Positions 46,863 to 61,500 are shown, counted from the stretch's first letter. The stretch: DNA of 64,000 bases from Phoebastria nigripes (GCA_035582835.1 JAYKAV010002552.1:250195-314194); one strand, 5' to 3'. The notes: a model not told the origin generated them from the letters alone. Translations and numbers: made by a program.

Positions 46863-49689
46863 AAAAAGCTGAGCTGGCCTTTTGTGAGAGTTGTGAAATG
46901 GTATTTTGCTGCCCTTCCCCCCAAGATAACCAGAAATTGCCTGTCAGGACTGCACCACTGAATATAGGGTAGGACTGAGGATTTAAAGGACAGTGAATGA
47001 GACAGCTCTTTGATGCAGCCCAGCCTTGGCTGATTTGCTCCACTTAATGTACAAGTATGAAAGAAAAGAAACAAGGGGACTCNGAGTACCTGCTACTAAG
47101 AGACAAAAGAATTTTTTAAAAAACAGATTAAGAAGGTTAAAAATTACTCTTCCCATTTTTGGCTAATTTTCAATCAGTGTAANAACCTGGCCTGGAAAAA
47201 TCCCATCTATGGCACACTTCCATTGCTTCTAATGACGCCAGTGCAGCACTTCAGGGCACTCCGCGCCACGGATGTCAGAGCACCATGGAGGTCTAACTGT
47301 GGCACCAGGGGTGGTCAGGCTGCAAAATCACCATGTTCAGGGAGGAAGTGAAAGGGAATTATTTTGCTACAGTGGGAAACCTGGAAAAAACCATTGTGAT
47401 CCAACAGTGTTTTGTCTTCTGACGGGATTCAACCTCTTCATATAGCTAAGGTATTTGGGAAAGTTTTATTCATGCTCACAGTACTTAGATATGGCAGTGG
47501 TAACAGTTAAAGAAAATGCGAAGGCCTTATTTATACATAGTACCATTAGAAGTGATTTTAGAAAGTAGTGAGAGACATCAAGTGCCTGCAAGACTTTACC
47601 TCTCGTTTTAGTCTCTGTACAGATAGCCCCTCCTCCCTCCTTCAGATCTTTTAGTCTAAACATTCATGGCACAAAAGGTGTAGAAGACGACACATATTTT
47701 TTTGGAGATTAATTGATTTGCCCAAGGTAAAAAAAAAACACCAAGTGGTAGAACTAGGATGTCAGCACGGGCTTCCTCAGCATGCTCCAGTTTGCCAGAC
47801 TATGCTGGAATTTGAGTTAATGTTATTCAAACCTCTGCGAGGAGGTACCCTTCCTAAAAAAACATGGGGGTGCTAATTCATTTTATTTTACATTCTATCC
47901 AGGAATATTTTCCCAGCTTAAAAACGGAAGTCTGTCATTTCAGCTTTTAACAGAACTTTCGTAATACTATATAGTTTCATGCAATAATAAAGAAAAGTGA
48001 TTCGGGAAATCTTAGGTGTGATTCTATNGCCTAAAAGAGACATCTGGTGTCACACTGGACAGCTTAGGGCATCCTGCTTATCCCTTAACTGCTTCTCTGG
48101 AAGACATGGGTCTCAGATAAGTTTTGCATTTTATCTGCCAGTCCCACGAGGATGTCGCGGCCACCACGTAAAATGGTTCTCAGTGCCTACATCTGTGGAT
48201 CTGAATAATCTTTCTCTGGTGCATTGAGCATTAAATGTTTTGAGCACATGTATATTCCCTTTTATTTGCAGTGATTGCAGATGTCAAATGCAGAGGACTT
48301 AGTCTTTAAAAGTGATGCCAAAAGTATTTCACCAAATATATATATGATCCAAAAAATAACATCCAAGTATTGGAGCATTTCTCTTTCCAAACCACATTTA
48401 TACCAGCAGTTTTTCACCAGATTCCATATGCAGCACTTAAGTCAGTGGGAAGCCTGTTGATCCAGATGAAACACACAGCTCTGTGCAGTGGCACTGACTC
48501 TCTCGCTATCCACATGCAGTATGTGGCTATGGAGAGCTGGATAAAGGCTTCATATTTAAGTTCCTAATGCCACAACCAGCTAGCAGGGCTTGGGAGCTAC
48601 AGAGGAGGCTGACCTACATAGCTCACCTGGTCAATCTATGCCTATCATTGTGCAGGACTGCAGATGATTTTCTTATTATTATTGTCTGCCTTTTATAAAC
48701 AGCTGTTTATGATTTATGAAAAATATCTCGCCCATACTTATATTATGACACATATATGCCTATATAATTCAGGTCCATAGCCAACCTGGCAGAGTGCATG
48801 TGTGTTGTCACACTCTAAATGTACAGTCATTCACTCAAAGTGAAGGATCCCTGTTCCTAAACCTCAAAGGTGAGGCAGGAAGAACATTACTCTGAATTGG
48901 GGCAAAGTTTTGGAAGGAGTGGTGGGAGGTCTGAGGTGACAGGCGGATTTTCAGAACCTGCTGGCTCTCTGCTCTCAGAGCTGGTCTGCCTGCTGTGGTG
49001 TCCAGTCACAGCATGGGAATGATGGGACACAACTCAGAGAGACAAAAATCCATGTTATGTTGAGGCAGAAAAGGAGACGTAAGCAAGGTGGGGACCAGTT
49101 GGTTTAACATGTCTCTACAGGCACATATAAAGCATGGGAAGAATGCATCACAAAGTGAATTATTTCTTGCCTCTTTTCAGGTTCGTTCTTCTTCAAACTA
49201 TTTTCCTTGCTGCCCCTCTGTAGTGTTTACCTGTTTCTTCTGTCCATGCATTCCCTTTTTTCTCCTCCCTTTGGCCAAGATGCTCAAATGGAAGTACAAG
49301 GGAGAGCAAAGGGTTGCCGTAAGGTCTGGTTTTCTGAGATCTGAGGAGAATGGCAGAGAAGAGGCAAGGCATAAAGATGCTCGTGTTCTCCTTCAGCTGC
49401 GGAGTCTGAACCAGCTGTCAGCAACTGTCTCTCCCTAATTGCGGATGGCAGCAGTATTTCATCTCCTGCTTTCTTGGCCTGAGGTGTGTGTTGACATGTC
49501 AGAGTTGGCAGGTTACAGCTGCTTTCTGGGCTTCGTGCTAATACACCCTCCATGCCCACACAAATATCACAGGAGAGGAGGACTTGTTCTTGGGCTTCTA
49601 GAAAGCCTCCAACACTCTGAGACTTTCCTTGGGCTGAGGGGTGGACGCTTATTGATTTTTTGTGCTGGCCCAACACAGGTACATAATCA

Positions 49690-49762
49690 TGTATACACAC
49701 ACTCACACACATATATATGCATGTATATATTACATATTATGAATATATAAATGCATATATCC
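49690..49762. repeat. (CA)n / (TA)n low-complexity stretch
   Basis: A mixed cacaca and tatata tract with a few interruptions (gtatacacacactcacacac, then atatatatgcatgtatatat). Confidence 0.85.
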
Positions 49763-52700
49763 TATACAGGTTATATCCTTCATCCTCAGTTAGAGACCAT
49801 TTAGCCTGAAGCTGTTTTTCATAATCTCATGATACTTGTTTGATCACTGGGTGAGAATAAATTAGGTTATAAACTCAGCTACTGGATATTTAGCAGTGAA
49901 CAATACTCTCGCTCCAGATGTGCTGTGTTTTATCAGTAGCAAGGGCAGGCTATGAAAAAAAGTCTCTCAGTAGACTTGCACCTCAGGACAACTTGTTAAT
50001 AGCCAGACCAGGGTTAGGTTTCAGACTCTAGTCCAAGCAATTATACTAGATCTTTGCAGGACTAACTCTGGGAACTGAGTCACTGACCACTGAAATAATT
50101 TTGTAGTCAAGATAGTGTTCATAAAGCCATGAATCATTGTTTACAAAGATGCTGAAGTTGGATGAAAAAATATTTGCTTTGAAATTAAACTAGTTGAGTT
50201 TCTTCAATCTTCTGCACCTTGAAAATAGTTACATTAAGTAAAGCACAACACTTACATTCATGTACTGTAAATATTTAGGTAGGATTACTTATGCAAGTTC
50301 TTCACTGATTCACAAAGCAGGATAATACTGTCGACATTTTACAAAAGTAGAAATTGAGGCACAGAGGGCTTGAGTGATTAGGCCATTAATATATTGTGTA
50401 ATCCTGGACTAAACAGAAAAATAGGGCTAGTGTTCAGCCCTCAGAATATCAGTACAGAATGAAAATTATTACTGATTTGATTTGGCATTGCTGTTCTTAA
50501 AGAACAGGTTATATTTTACATGGAATATGTACTGAATGAGGGACTTTTCTCAAGGATGTTACACTGATTTAGCCCTGCACAAAAAGACCCCATCACATTT
50601 CAAGGCTAATCAGGACTGAAATACTTCCTTAGGCTTATTTGTAAGGGCCATCCAAGAACATTTTTGTGCACAGTAACATCACAGGGGGATCATTAAAGAT
50701 ATCATAAATAAAGAAGGAAAGAAAAACAGTAAGGCTAAAATAATTTTTACCTGCTTTTTTTTCAACAGATAATAATTGCATAATAATGAGAATGCTTCCT
50801 TACTGTCATTACCATTGTTTCATCACTGTTATAACATAATGTTTACAATGAATGTAATGAATGAATGTTTAAGATGAATATGAATGTAAATTATAAACCT
50901 ATTTTCCCCCTTGACTCCTTTGATTTAACTAAGCAGGCATGCAAAACAAGATAGAGAAGTCAGTTAAAGACAGTCCCTAAAGTTTTTATGATGATCTGGT
51001 GACAATGACTGGTGCCTAAACTGCATTATCCTACTCTAAATTGGAGCTCTTGATGTTTGCCTTTGTGGTAGTGGCTTTTTTGAAAGATGACCTAATGCCA
51101 TGTTGGTGGCAAGTGGTCCTAGTGATCCATGGTGGTTGGTGGAGATAAAGTTAACTAAGCTGTTCACTGTTGTTACAGATGGCATAAGTCTTCATCCTTT
51201 TGACAGACATAAACCTAATCAGCTTCTCCTAATGACAGATTTAAACTCATATAACGTATTGCCTTGTCCAGCTGGGTCTACACTATTTATATTCATGTTA
51301 TCATTTTCCACTAATATAAACAATATCCGGTTTCAGAAGTTCACTCTTAATTTACAGGTGTATTTTTCCATTGGCATTTCTTCATCGTTAGTGAATATGT
51401 TAAACACGGGCTTTGCAGTACTTCAACTCAATCTCAGTTTTGATTTGGGGAAGGTTCCCTGGAGACCAGGCTCACAAAATAATTGTTGTTATACATAATT
51501 AGGCACTCTATTTACATTTTTAAGCAGGGATTGTAATACTGAATGAAAATTTGGGAAGAAAATCTTCAGAAATCATCTGCAAATGGCTGCAATATTGGCT
51601 TCCTGAGTCTGCAAACAGCCTGGTTCTTAAAGATGTGAATTTCCCCTTTCATCTCAGTAAGATTTTAACATCGAAATCTAATTATGTTTTTTGAACATTG
51701 GGTATAGTTATTTTGGTTCTGGTCACTACAACAGACTGAACTTGACAGATGAACAGATTAAATTTGATTTTGCAGTTGGTTTCTATTTATCTACTATTTG
51801 TCTACTTGTCTACTGTCATTGAGCTGTTCTTTTCATCCCTAAGAAAATAACAAAAGGTAATAAAGTGAATGGAAATAAGCAACATTGCCCTAGTTCTCCT
51901 CCAGCTGCACCTATGATGTCTATAACCATAGCACACAGTGCTACCACTGCAATCCTGTGACTGGATTCGTATTTGGATGTGGACTCAAAAGTAAAAATGG
52001 TGAGTCATTGGGGTGCTAAATCCCAAGAGTCAGCACTGATATCTTAGATGATGGCAGAAGACCAGTGCAATGGGAAAAGTAGCACTCAAGTTTTTTAGCT
52101 TGACAAATTTTTTTTGAGATTTCATCTTTCAGATAGAAATATTACATGTTTATGCAAGCCTTATGACTGTCTCTTTTGGATATTAAAGATCCAAGTGCCT
52201 TTTTGTACTGCACGTCCTTGACTTGTTGGCAAAAAAACACCTTTGCCTGTTAGAGCAGGAGCTAATATTAAAAAGAATGCCTAGGCTGATGCTATATGCA
52301 AGTTCACAGATGGCACTTTTGTCTCCCAGTTACATCAATTGTTTTTAACTGATCACAAAGCACTTTGAGATATCAGTAAACGGAAAAATATAAAACTTCT
52401 ACTCTTAACATGAAACCATGACAGAACGTAGGGAACTAAATATCAGTCACTAGTACCCAAAAAGTGGATACTAACCATATTTCAAGTCAGTGGAATGAGC
52501 ACAAAATAAGGCCTACAATTATTTGTCCAGTTTAAACTTCATGTAGGATTGGAGTATATACAGTAACACCTTCCATAATTAAAGGGCTAAAGTGAATCAA
52601 GATTGGTATCTTCTTGTATCCAGATGCGATTCTTTTTTTGTTGTATGAGCAAACTCTTAAGGGTTCCTTGGTGAAGTCCTGTACATCTAGAAAAGAATAA

Positions 52701-53670
52701 TATTCTTCTTTGAAAAGTGTGATAGCCTATAGGTTGAATCAAACCTCTTTAAACTTCAGATGTAAAAACAGAACTTGCATAGAAAGATATGATGAGACTG
52801 TAGGATATGTTAATGCAAAAGGCTTAAGTGCAACTTCCAAAACTCTTGAAATCTTTTTACCTGTAGAAATGGTTTAATAGTGCCATGGTTCGAATATTGG
52901 TTTTGGGCTGGCAAGTCTTCATGCAGGGACTAAATATTGCATGTATGACAATTAAGAAACGTTAAGGCTAGTTTATTAGAATGCAAGAATATCTCCATGC
53001 TCAATGCTCCTGACACACATCACCTTTTGATGTGAACAGTGCAATGAGTTAAGAGTCCACCAGAGAAACTGGAAAAAAGCTCCAACTTTATATAGACCAT
53101 GAATTTAAACCTCCTGCCCCCTTGCATCATGCAGAGATTTTCATATGGGTTCAATAAAACTGTGCAATCCTCTAAATTTGTGGGTAAAATCAGCTCTTTC
53201 TCATAAAGAAAGTGGTTAAGTATAATTTTCAGTTTACAGTTGGAAGTGGCATGGAAACTGTGAGTAATAGACAATGTAACAAGTAGGCATGCAACTTATT
53301 CCAACAGTTAATAATAATTACTGTAGTTTCAATTGTATCAATATGCTGCATATATAATACACAGACACATACAGAAATATAAAACCAAAATCTTTACAGT
53401 CTAATCAAAAGCTTTTTTGTGAGGATGAAAAATAGGTCAACAGCTCACATTATACTAGGATAACAGTAACAAAAGTGAAAGACAGCTATGTATAATACAT
53501 CACACACATATCCCTCCAAAGTGCTGGAGGAGTCACAGTCTATACCATACTAAAACCAAAATGGAGCACATTAAAATCTAGGCATGTAAGGTCCAAAACT
53601 GCTGTAAAAATTAGGATTTTGATACTCATGAACTGCTGTTTTTGTACTTTTTTCCCTTCCCTTACTGTAG

Positions 53671-53787
53671 CAATCTTTGTGCTTCTGGCTTCAACTAGGA
53701 GTTGCTCACGATGTCAGAGTGTGTTAACATCAAAAATTGTTTTTGCTCCAGAAGATCTAGACACATCCTCTCTGCCTCTTTTGGAAG
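53671..53787 (+). other. Plus-strand exon-like segment, 117 nt
   Basis: Bounded by a very strong acceptor (ttttttcccttcccttactgtag, ag at 53669-53670) and donor GGAAG|gtaagtg (gt at 53788-53789). One of three frames is open throughout: two leading bases, then IFVLLASTRSCSRCQSV and on to EDLDTSSLPLLE, ending with one base. It would therefore be phase 1 at both ends and its length is a multiple of three, the properties of a genuine cassette exon. I do not recognise the peptide. It lies opposite to TACC2 and upstream of its start exon, so it could belong to a divergent or antisense transcript, coding or not. Confidence 0.3.
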
Positions 53788-53849
53788 GTAAGTGAAAACC
53801 TGATATTGAACCTTAAGTGCACGGAAATGGTGCTGTTTGGCTGACACTT

Positions 53850-53882
53850 CATAGAATCATAGAAAATAGGGCTGAGTGACAT
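53850..53882 (-). mobile_element. Very short CR1-like tail remnant
   Basis: catagaatcatagaaaatag then ggctgagtg resembles the inverted terminal repeat and first bases of a CR1 tail. Only about 30 bp are recognisable. Confidence 0.35.
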
Positions 53883-55214
53883 ACCCTCCTCTATTTTAGT
53901 GTATATCTCCCCAAAATAGTTATATTTTTTACAGGTCTGCTGGAGGAAGCACGTTTTGGGAATGGGAGAAAATGTTCTGCAATCATATTTCCCAAAGAAC
54001 TCCTTTGAAAATATATGCCGTTTGGTCTAATTTGATCAATTCCTCAATCAGATCTATTCTGCAGAAACAGCTATAGTGTTGGTTTACTAACAAAGCTTCC
54101 TGTTTTCTTTCATTGCCTCTAGGGAGATTATCTCGTGGTCCTGCTTTCTTACTCACAATTATACTGGTCCTGTTTCCTTCTAAAATATTTCTGTTGCAAA
54201 TATGGCAACCATTCATATATAAAAAAAATATTAGCATGATATCTATCACATTATGTTTTGATAGCAAGAAGACGTGTTTACACTATACACCCAGTCAGCT
54301 TGCCATGAATCAGCGAATCTTTTCTGATTACTTATATTCAGAAAAGCACATTTCATCAAGGTAACAAAATAAATCGTTCTTACCTTTTATCTATGTACAG
54401 TCCTATTACAGTCCTATAAAATTTCCCGCAGCACACTGCTGTTTACACATGAAGCAAACAAACGTATCCTAATCCATTTGCAAGGACTCAGAGCTGGCTG
54501 AGTCCTGGGTTTGACCAAGAACCAAGAGTGCTAGCTGGATCATACGCTTGCTGTGAAACCAGAGAAGTAAATGAGTCTGTCAAGTCCTAACTAGCATTTT
54601 ATGACAAATTTAATTTGGCAAGAATATATAGTTCAGTATTTTGTCAAACTTGCTGAGCCTTGTATGTTCTGTATATGTATCTTGATCAACTGATATATTT
54701 TCATAATATCCTGCATTCAGGAGCTTCTAATGAAAACATACAAAAATTAAATTGAACTTTGTTTCACCATGCGATTTTTCGAAGCCAGTACTTAGAAAGG
54801 ATTATGTCAAGAAAAATAAAAACTATAGTCTGTGATGGCTCTACTCTTATACTGGCTGTCAGCAGTGCAACTCTTCAAACCATTAGTTGCTGCAATTGAA
54901 TGTAGGATCAACTGAATTTAAGCTATTCATTTAGCTTTAAGCTTAGATCATAGATGTAGGATAAAATTTTACTCTTTTCAGACTTGTTATGGACTTAAGG
55001 GGCTTCTATAACTGTTGTTCCACTGGCACCAGAAAACACAAAAGCTGATCTGAAAGTCTTCCGCAGCCTGAGTAGTGGCTCCCACCTCCCCCAGAATGAA
55101 GGCCCGTCTTTCCAGAAAAAAGGTCAGTGGTCAGTATGAAAGCTTGGTTTGACTTCCCTCACTGAAAGAAGCAGCACAGCACTGATTAAAAGCTGCCCAG
55201 TATTACGGGTCAAA

Positions 55215-55279
55215 CATTCTCTAATACCGCCATAAAATCATTCTCTAATGCTGCTATTCTCTAATACTGCCATAAAAGA
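55215..55279. repeat. Imperfect tandem repeat
   Basis: cattctctaataccgccata is followed by a shorter copy, cattctctaatgctgct, and a third, attctctaatactgccata. This is a local duplication with small changes between copies. Confidence 0.85.
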
Positions 55280-58200
55280 TGATAGATATAAGAGAATTTT
55301 AAAGAAAGCTTCAAGTGACAAGAAAGGAATATCCTCAATATTCTTCAAAAATACCTTCCTCCCATCCAGCTGAACGGAAGTTGCCAATGAAGACAGGGAC
55401 CCTACCACAGCCTGCAGGAGATTTCACAACCTGAACCTTCACAGTGATGTCTCCCCATCTGCCCCCTCCGCTGCCTTCTCTGGAAGCTCTCCCAAACTAT
55501 TGCTTCTCTTTCTCTTTCTATCCTGCTTGCTTTGTATCAAGCCCCACAAAATAACAAGCAAGCAATTTACAATGTAAATTATTTTTTGTATAAGGGGGAA
55601 ACAGTCTGCAGGCATACCTGTGAGTATGAAGCATAAGGTTGAAACCGGGGACATTTATTTTATTTCTTTTTTGCAGTAGGCTGTTTGAGTGGCTTTGAAC
55701 AGGTGTCCTTTCTAATCAGCCCCACAAACCAGTGCCCATGTGACAATCCAAGCACATCCAGTCATTGACAACTTGGTTTAGTGATAAAATCACCAAGCTA
55801 TAATATAACTTAGATCAGCTTAGATCAGCTTTTTCCTAGACTAGGTTGCTTTCCACAGCTTGCCCTGGGATTGTCAAAAACGCTTGATGAAAAATACTAA
55901 CTAGATAATTCTGGAGCATGTGCAAAGTGATTACTGATCTCCCTAAGCCAGGGAATCCAAGCCTGTCATTGTCACAGATCTCTGTTTTAAAGATGGAAAA
56001 ATGCATGGATGTAGATGTAGATGCAGATGGCAGGGTACTGAAAACTAAGCCAATGGGGATTAGATCTTCCATCCATAGGCCCATCTGACATTTCTGGCCA
56101 ACTGCCAGCCCTTCTACCTTTCTCCTTTCCAAAATGCCTTTAAAATAAGATTTATGGATATATGTATCAGCATGTACGTAATTATGACCTGAATCTATAA
56201 TTAGAAACCTTTGATGTGAAGGGATGGAGATTTTTTCTGAACTCCTACATGTATAGCAGGTTTCTAACCCATCTCTTGGGCTGTGTAAAGGGAAAAAGGT
56301 CTATGCCAAGGTAATTAGCAGCTTGATCCTGAATAGCTGAATCATGAGAAACAAATTCAAGTTATAAGCACTCTATTTTTTTATAACATCAGATTTTGTA
56401 GGAAATACCAACTTCATAATACAGATAAAAGCATGTCTGCCATTGTCATCCTGTGTCTGTCAATATGATTGTTAGTTTCTGCCTGAAGATAAACCTATCT
56501 TTTTAAAGGCAGATTACCTGAAAAATAGTTTCCAAAACGTACAAAACATACCAAAACATTGTGGTAATATAAACCCTGTTCATTAAAAAAATCCAGAAAT
56601 AATTGAAGTGGCCATGGTCTTACATGTTGACAACATATTTCAATATAATGGCATTAACATTCAAAATAATAACATAATGAAATTCTTGTTAATCTCAAAC
56701 TAATGAAGTGTTGTTATAATCTGATTAGTTCTCCTAGTGGGAAAGGCTAGAAGTGACTTCAACTACGTGAAGATCTATAAAAGGTTTGGGTCACCAGAGG
56801 CAATATTCTACCTACAGATGTTTAGTGTTGTGTTTTACAGCCTGAAGCAAACTTCATTATGCATGAAAGGACGAAACATCATAGTCAGTTCTCACTTAAG
56901 AACATTGTCAAACATCTGCATAATCTTTCTAGTGACTAGCCAGCTAATTTTATCTCTGAAATTCTGCATGAGAAACACACATTCTTGTCGTTACATGGCA
57001 ACTTAAAATCAACAAGCAATCCTTTCTGAAACAAATCCTTAGAATTATTTCTGAAAAAAGAACAACAAAAGAGAGAGCCATATTTAAAAACTCCAGCATT
57101 TGCAAATAGCTATTACAGTCTGTAATGTTGTAACATGTTTTTAAAACAGCTATTTTAGGACATGCACACTTAATCATCAGTCTCTTGGTCTTAGAAAGAT
57201 ACTGACTAAATAGACATCATCCTGTAGACTACTTTATAGGTTATGTGGATTTTAAAACAAGTTATACAAAAGATCATGAAACTATAGAACCTCAAAGGAG
57301 CCACGTTTTTTTTCTGGTAAGGAGAAAAGTTTCTTTTACTTGCCTTTTTGTAATGTCTAAAACATAATGAGTAAACTGTTTTGAGTCTAGACATTTTTAA
57401 ATTTAAAGAACTAATAAAAAATTACTTACCCAATTTTCCTCTAGACTAAAAATGAAAATGTACCACTCTGTCCCTGATTTTCATAACCTTCTGCACTCCT
57501 TCACTCCTAGCTGGTGTATGGATCCCCTTTCTCCCTGGATCACATGAAAGTGTTCTATTAATGTGAATTGGCTTATGTTTGAGAACACTATGCTGGATAG
57601 CTATGAAGTGTAAGGAATCTGACCCAGGGAGCTGTAGGGCTATGACACATCAGTTCTTCACAGGAATTCTCAGTTGCTGGATGAGAATAACAGGAGGTAG
57701 GTCCTGTACACTGGGTGCAGACTGCTGTCGTTGTTGTTAGTATACTGTTTGCTTAGGGCAGTGAGACAAGTTCCATGATACACCAATGTAACTGGAATTT
57801 TACCCTCTGGCTTTTCACTCCAGGACTGTAACTACTAAGTATCAGGCTGTCTCTCTCACCTGGCTAACTTAGTAAGCTAAGTTTGGGAAAACGAATCAGT
57901 TTAGCACGTAACAAATGTGTATAACCACAGCATCGCTAAAAGCGATAGCTGCCTTAAGAAAACCACTGCAAGTCAGCACTCCTCTGCATATTTCATGAGG
58001 AATGATTTGCTAGAGTTCAGAATAAACATTTAAAGTCTGGGAATGCTAATAGTTTACCTGCCAGGAGGGAGAGAAGGTAAAAGCAGAAGTCTCCTGCCTC
58101 CATTCCATTCTTCATTCCTTTGCCTGTGTTCAGTCTTCTCTTGCCCACACAGTCAGAAAAGAGGGAAAGCAGCTTGTCTCTTCTCACAATGGGTAAGATG

Positions 58201-58539
58201 GATCTTTCAGACCACTTGTTTGAATGTAGTGGTTGAAGTTAGAGCGTTACATCTGTGAGCCTTTCAGGAAAAAAACATGCCGCTTCAGTATAGAGTTGTC
58301 TTAACTATAAACCCCCAAAGCATGTGTCACTGGAATAGGAAACCCACACCAATCATAGAAATGACTTTTAAGTAGAGAATGTTTTCAGTTACACGGTACT
58401 TTTGGAAAATCCTCCCTTGGAATACATTATTTCAGAGAGGAAAAAATTATTTCTTTCAAAATAGGTTGTGAGTTACAGGCCTTTAAACACATGTAATAAA
58501 AATATACTCACATCAGCACAAGATGTGAAGAAATGATTG

Positions 58540-58565
58540 CTGTGATAGGATTAATCCTATCACAG
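58540..58565. promoter_or_regulatory. Perfect 26-bp palindrome with GATA and TAATCC sites
   Basis: ctgtgataggatt followed by its exact reverse complement aatcctatcacag, without a spacer. The core GGATTAATCC is two overlapping TAATCC sites (OTX/PITX/CRX-type K50 homeodomain), flanked on each side by a GATA motif in mirror orientation (GATAG...CTATC). It could be a dimeric transcription-factor site in the TACC2 upstream region. No functional evidence is available. Confidence 0.4.
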
Positions 58566-61500
58566 AAGTGCTTAGGTTTAAGTTAATTGTTTGCATGGTG
58601 TTGGCAATGTCTAATAGGTGATAACTTCTAGAGATTGCTATAAAGAAAAGTGAATTCCTACGAATTTTCTGGGAATACAGAAATTATTGGCATATTAAAA
58701 TTTCAATGTCAAAAAAATGCCATGCAGTTATGCAAAATACAGGCACAACTCTACAGAGCACTAATTGGCTTTTTCTTTTGCAAAACTCTGACATTGTTCT
58801 GCATTTGCTTTTAATTCCTTTGTTTCTCCATTAGAAATGTACTGAATGGACCACCAAGGCAGCAGCTGTCTGGCTATTCTCTGCTTTGAGCCATCATTGA
58901 TGTATGTATATATTTCCTGCTCCTTCTTGCAAAGATTTTTTTTTTTTATTTTCCTAAATTAAATTGCTGTTTGATTGTAGGGAAAAAGTGGAAGGTTTTG
59001 AGCAATTTAGTCTCTGCCAGCATGACTTCCACATGTTGTCGCAGCAACCTTGTGTCAATCTTTCACTTAATGAAACCTTCCAAGTCATTAAAAAGAAAGA
59101 GTTCCTGGCGCCAATGAGGGTTTGATCCTGTTGGTTTTTTTTTCCCTGACATCCCACCAGATTGGGCCCCAGGTTTTTTTCAGAGTTCTATTAATAATTG
59201 TTCTTTCATATTCCTCTGAAAATACCTTCTTAGACTGGCACAATGTATACTGTGATTTGATGGGCTGTAACCTAATCCACTCTGCTGAAAGAATATCTGG
59301 TGCCAGATTTTTACCTCCCACAGGATTATCTGTAAATACAGAAATAAAAGCTTCTGCAAGAACCAAGTACATGAACTTACACTTCTACATTGCTAAAACA
59401 ATTTTTTTAAGTTAGCTGCACTCATTAAAAGAAATTCCCCTCATCTGTGTTTGCTTGCAGAGCTGGCAGCTGAATGGCAAGTATCTCAAGACGTTTTGTT
59501 TCTGACGTTTTCAATTAGTCTAGGCCCCATTTCAGATTACCAGGTTTATCTTTATGTCAGGAACAGCCATCACTGGGCAACAGGTCCTGTGTGGCAATGC
59601 TCTCAGACAATGAATTTCTTGCTTTATCTGTTCGTCCCAAATAGCAGCATTTATTTTGGTGTATTCAAGGGAAATGCAAAAAGTTTATGCCTTAAAATCA
59701 TATGCAACACTCCTGGGCAGTGACTAAACTGTCTCATTTTAAAACATGTCTTTTTCCATTAAGGCCTAGGAACATTTGCTAGCAGACTGGGGATCTTCAC
59801 ACCAGGAGACCAATCTTCTAGAATTGGACAAATGATTAGATTTGATACAAAATCGAATGGTGGTAGATCCACAGTTTATTGGCTCTAGAGGAGAGCACCT
59901 GCATGCTGGGCAGCTCCCAAGCTATTCGAGATGCACAGTCAACACCACTGGTAATTCAATTCTCAGCACCGTAAAAAGCCTCCATTATTTCTCTGTATTT
60001 GATGACAATGGAGACCGCCTATTGCTTGCCGAAATACAGTATCCATTTGAGCTGCTGCGTATCATGGTATATACAAAGTATACAGCATTAAGAATTAGAA
60101 TTCCGTTGGAAATCCTGTGCTAAATGCCAGGAACTTCATGTGCATTTCTGCACTCTGAGAGGAGGAAAAAGAGGGAATGGTGAAATCTGCACACAGTGAA
60201 TCTCTGCTAGTAAATTTTAAATATTTATTTTAAGATTCCTCTATGTGAGTCTTCTCATTTCAGTGAGAATAAGGTTTTGCCTATATACATGTATAAGAAC
60301 TGAATGGACGTCAGATGGAAAAATAGTCTTGGTGAGTAAAAACAATTTGCAAATCTCACAATGAACTGAACATAGACCATTTTCTTAAGTTACTGTTTTC
60401 ACTGTTGATAACAATTGGCATATATACACAATAATAGTCAGCAAAGTAGAGGTCTGATCATCTGGACAAGCAGAACTCTCAAAATAAAAATGCAAGGGAA
60501 TGTCTGGCAATATTGCAAGATCTTTAGTTCATATTAAGCATAGTCAGATGATATTAAAAAATTGTAACTCACATATACTCACATTTGTTAAGCCTGTATT
60601 TGCATCCTGACATCTGGACTCACTGGGAGGAGAAAGTCCACATATGTTAAGGGCATATATGGTAGTTTCTTTATAATATCCCCCTATAGTTCCCCTTTTT
60701 CTGAAGCCATATGTTGTGAGTCAGCTTACAGAAGACAATGGCATTATTTTGGAAGGTGAGGTCTGGGACATGAGAGGTGATATTGCATGTGTTGTAAATT
60801 AATTTTCAGATAAATAACGTAATTCTTAAACAGAGTTAGTGGCATAGGAGGCAGAATCTGCTGGTTGCATGATGCCGCTTCTGGCTTCCAGCTGTTAAAC
60901 TCTGTTTGAAAATTAGCTTACTGTACAGTCTGCTCATGTTTTCCTAAGAAAATAATTGTCAGTGGGTTGCCATATCACTGTGAATGGGAGGGGAACACTG
61001 CTGCGAATTCTCTTGAATAATGCACAATATGCCCTTGCTATAGCTGAGACTGGTAGGAGTTCCTCACAACCTGTCCTATAGCCTGAAATACTGTTTTTAG
61101 CCCTCATTCTTCTGCTCTTCTATGCCTTTCACTGTCTGTATCAGGAACCTGCTGCCCACAATACTGCCACAGCACAGGTCAAAAATCATTCACTTGGTAA
61201 GATAGTTTATGGACAACTGTTAACAGCAAGAGCTGGAAATACAGCACCCAGTTCCTGCACAATGTAGGCACTTCTTCCCACTGAAATCAACAGCAGTCAG
61301 GAACCTAGACATCTTTGTAGATCTAAGGCAGGCCTGCAGAACGTATGTGCCTACCTACATGCAGGATAATCAGTGCTGGCACAGTGGCTCCGTGTCACCC
61401 TCCAGTCATGAGACAGCACACTGAGGCTTGTGCTGGCTGACACTTCCACCCCTGAAATTCTGTCCTCCTGCAAAATGGTGAAGTTACACCTTTACGCTCG

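Noticed and set aside
49088..49712. Overlapping frames of 116 and 142 codons on opposite strands
   Set aside because: Both run into simple repeats (CA/TA tract), and neither shows a motif or splice support.
51100..51498. A 132-codon plus-strand frame
   Set aside because: AT-rich codons without flanking splice sites or a domain. Frames of this length are expected by chance in 64 kb.
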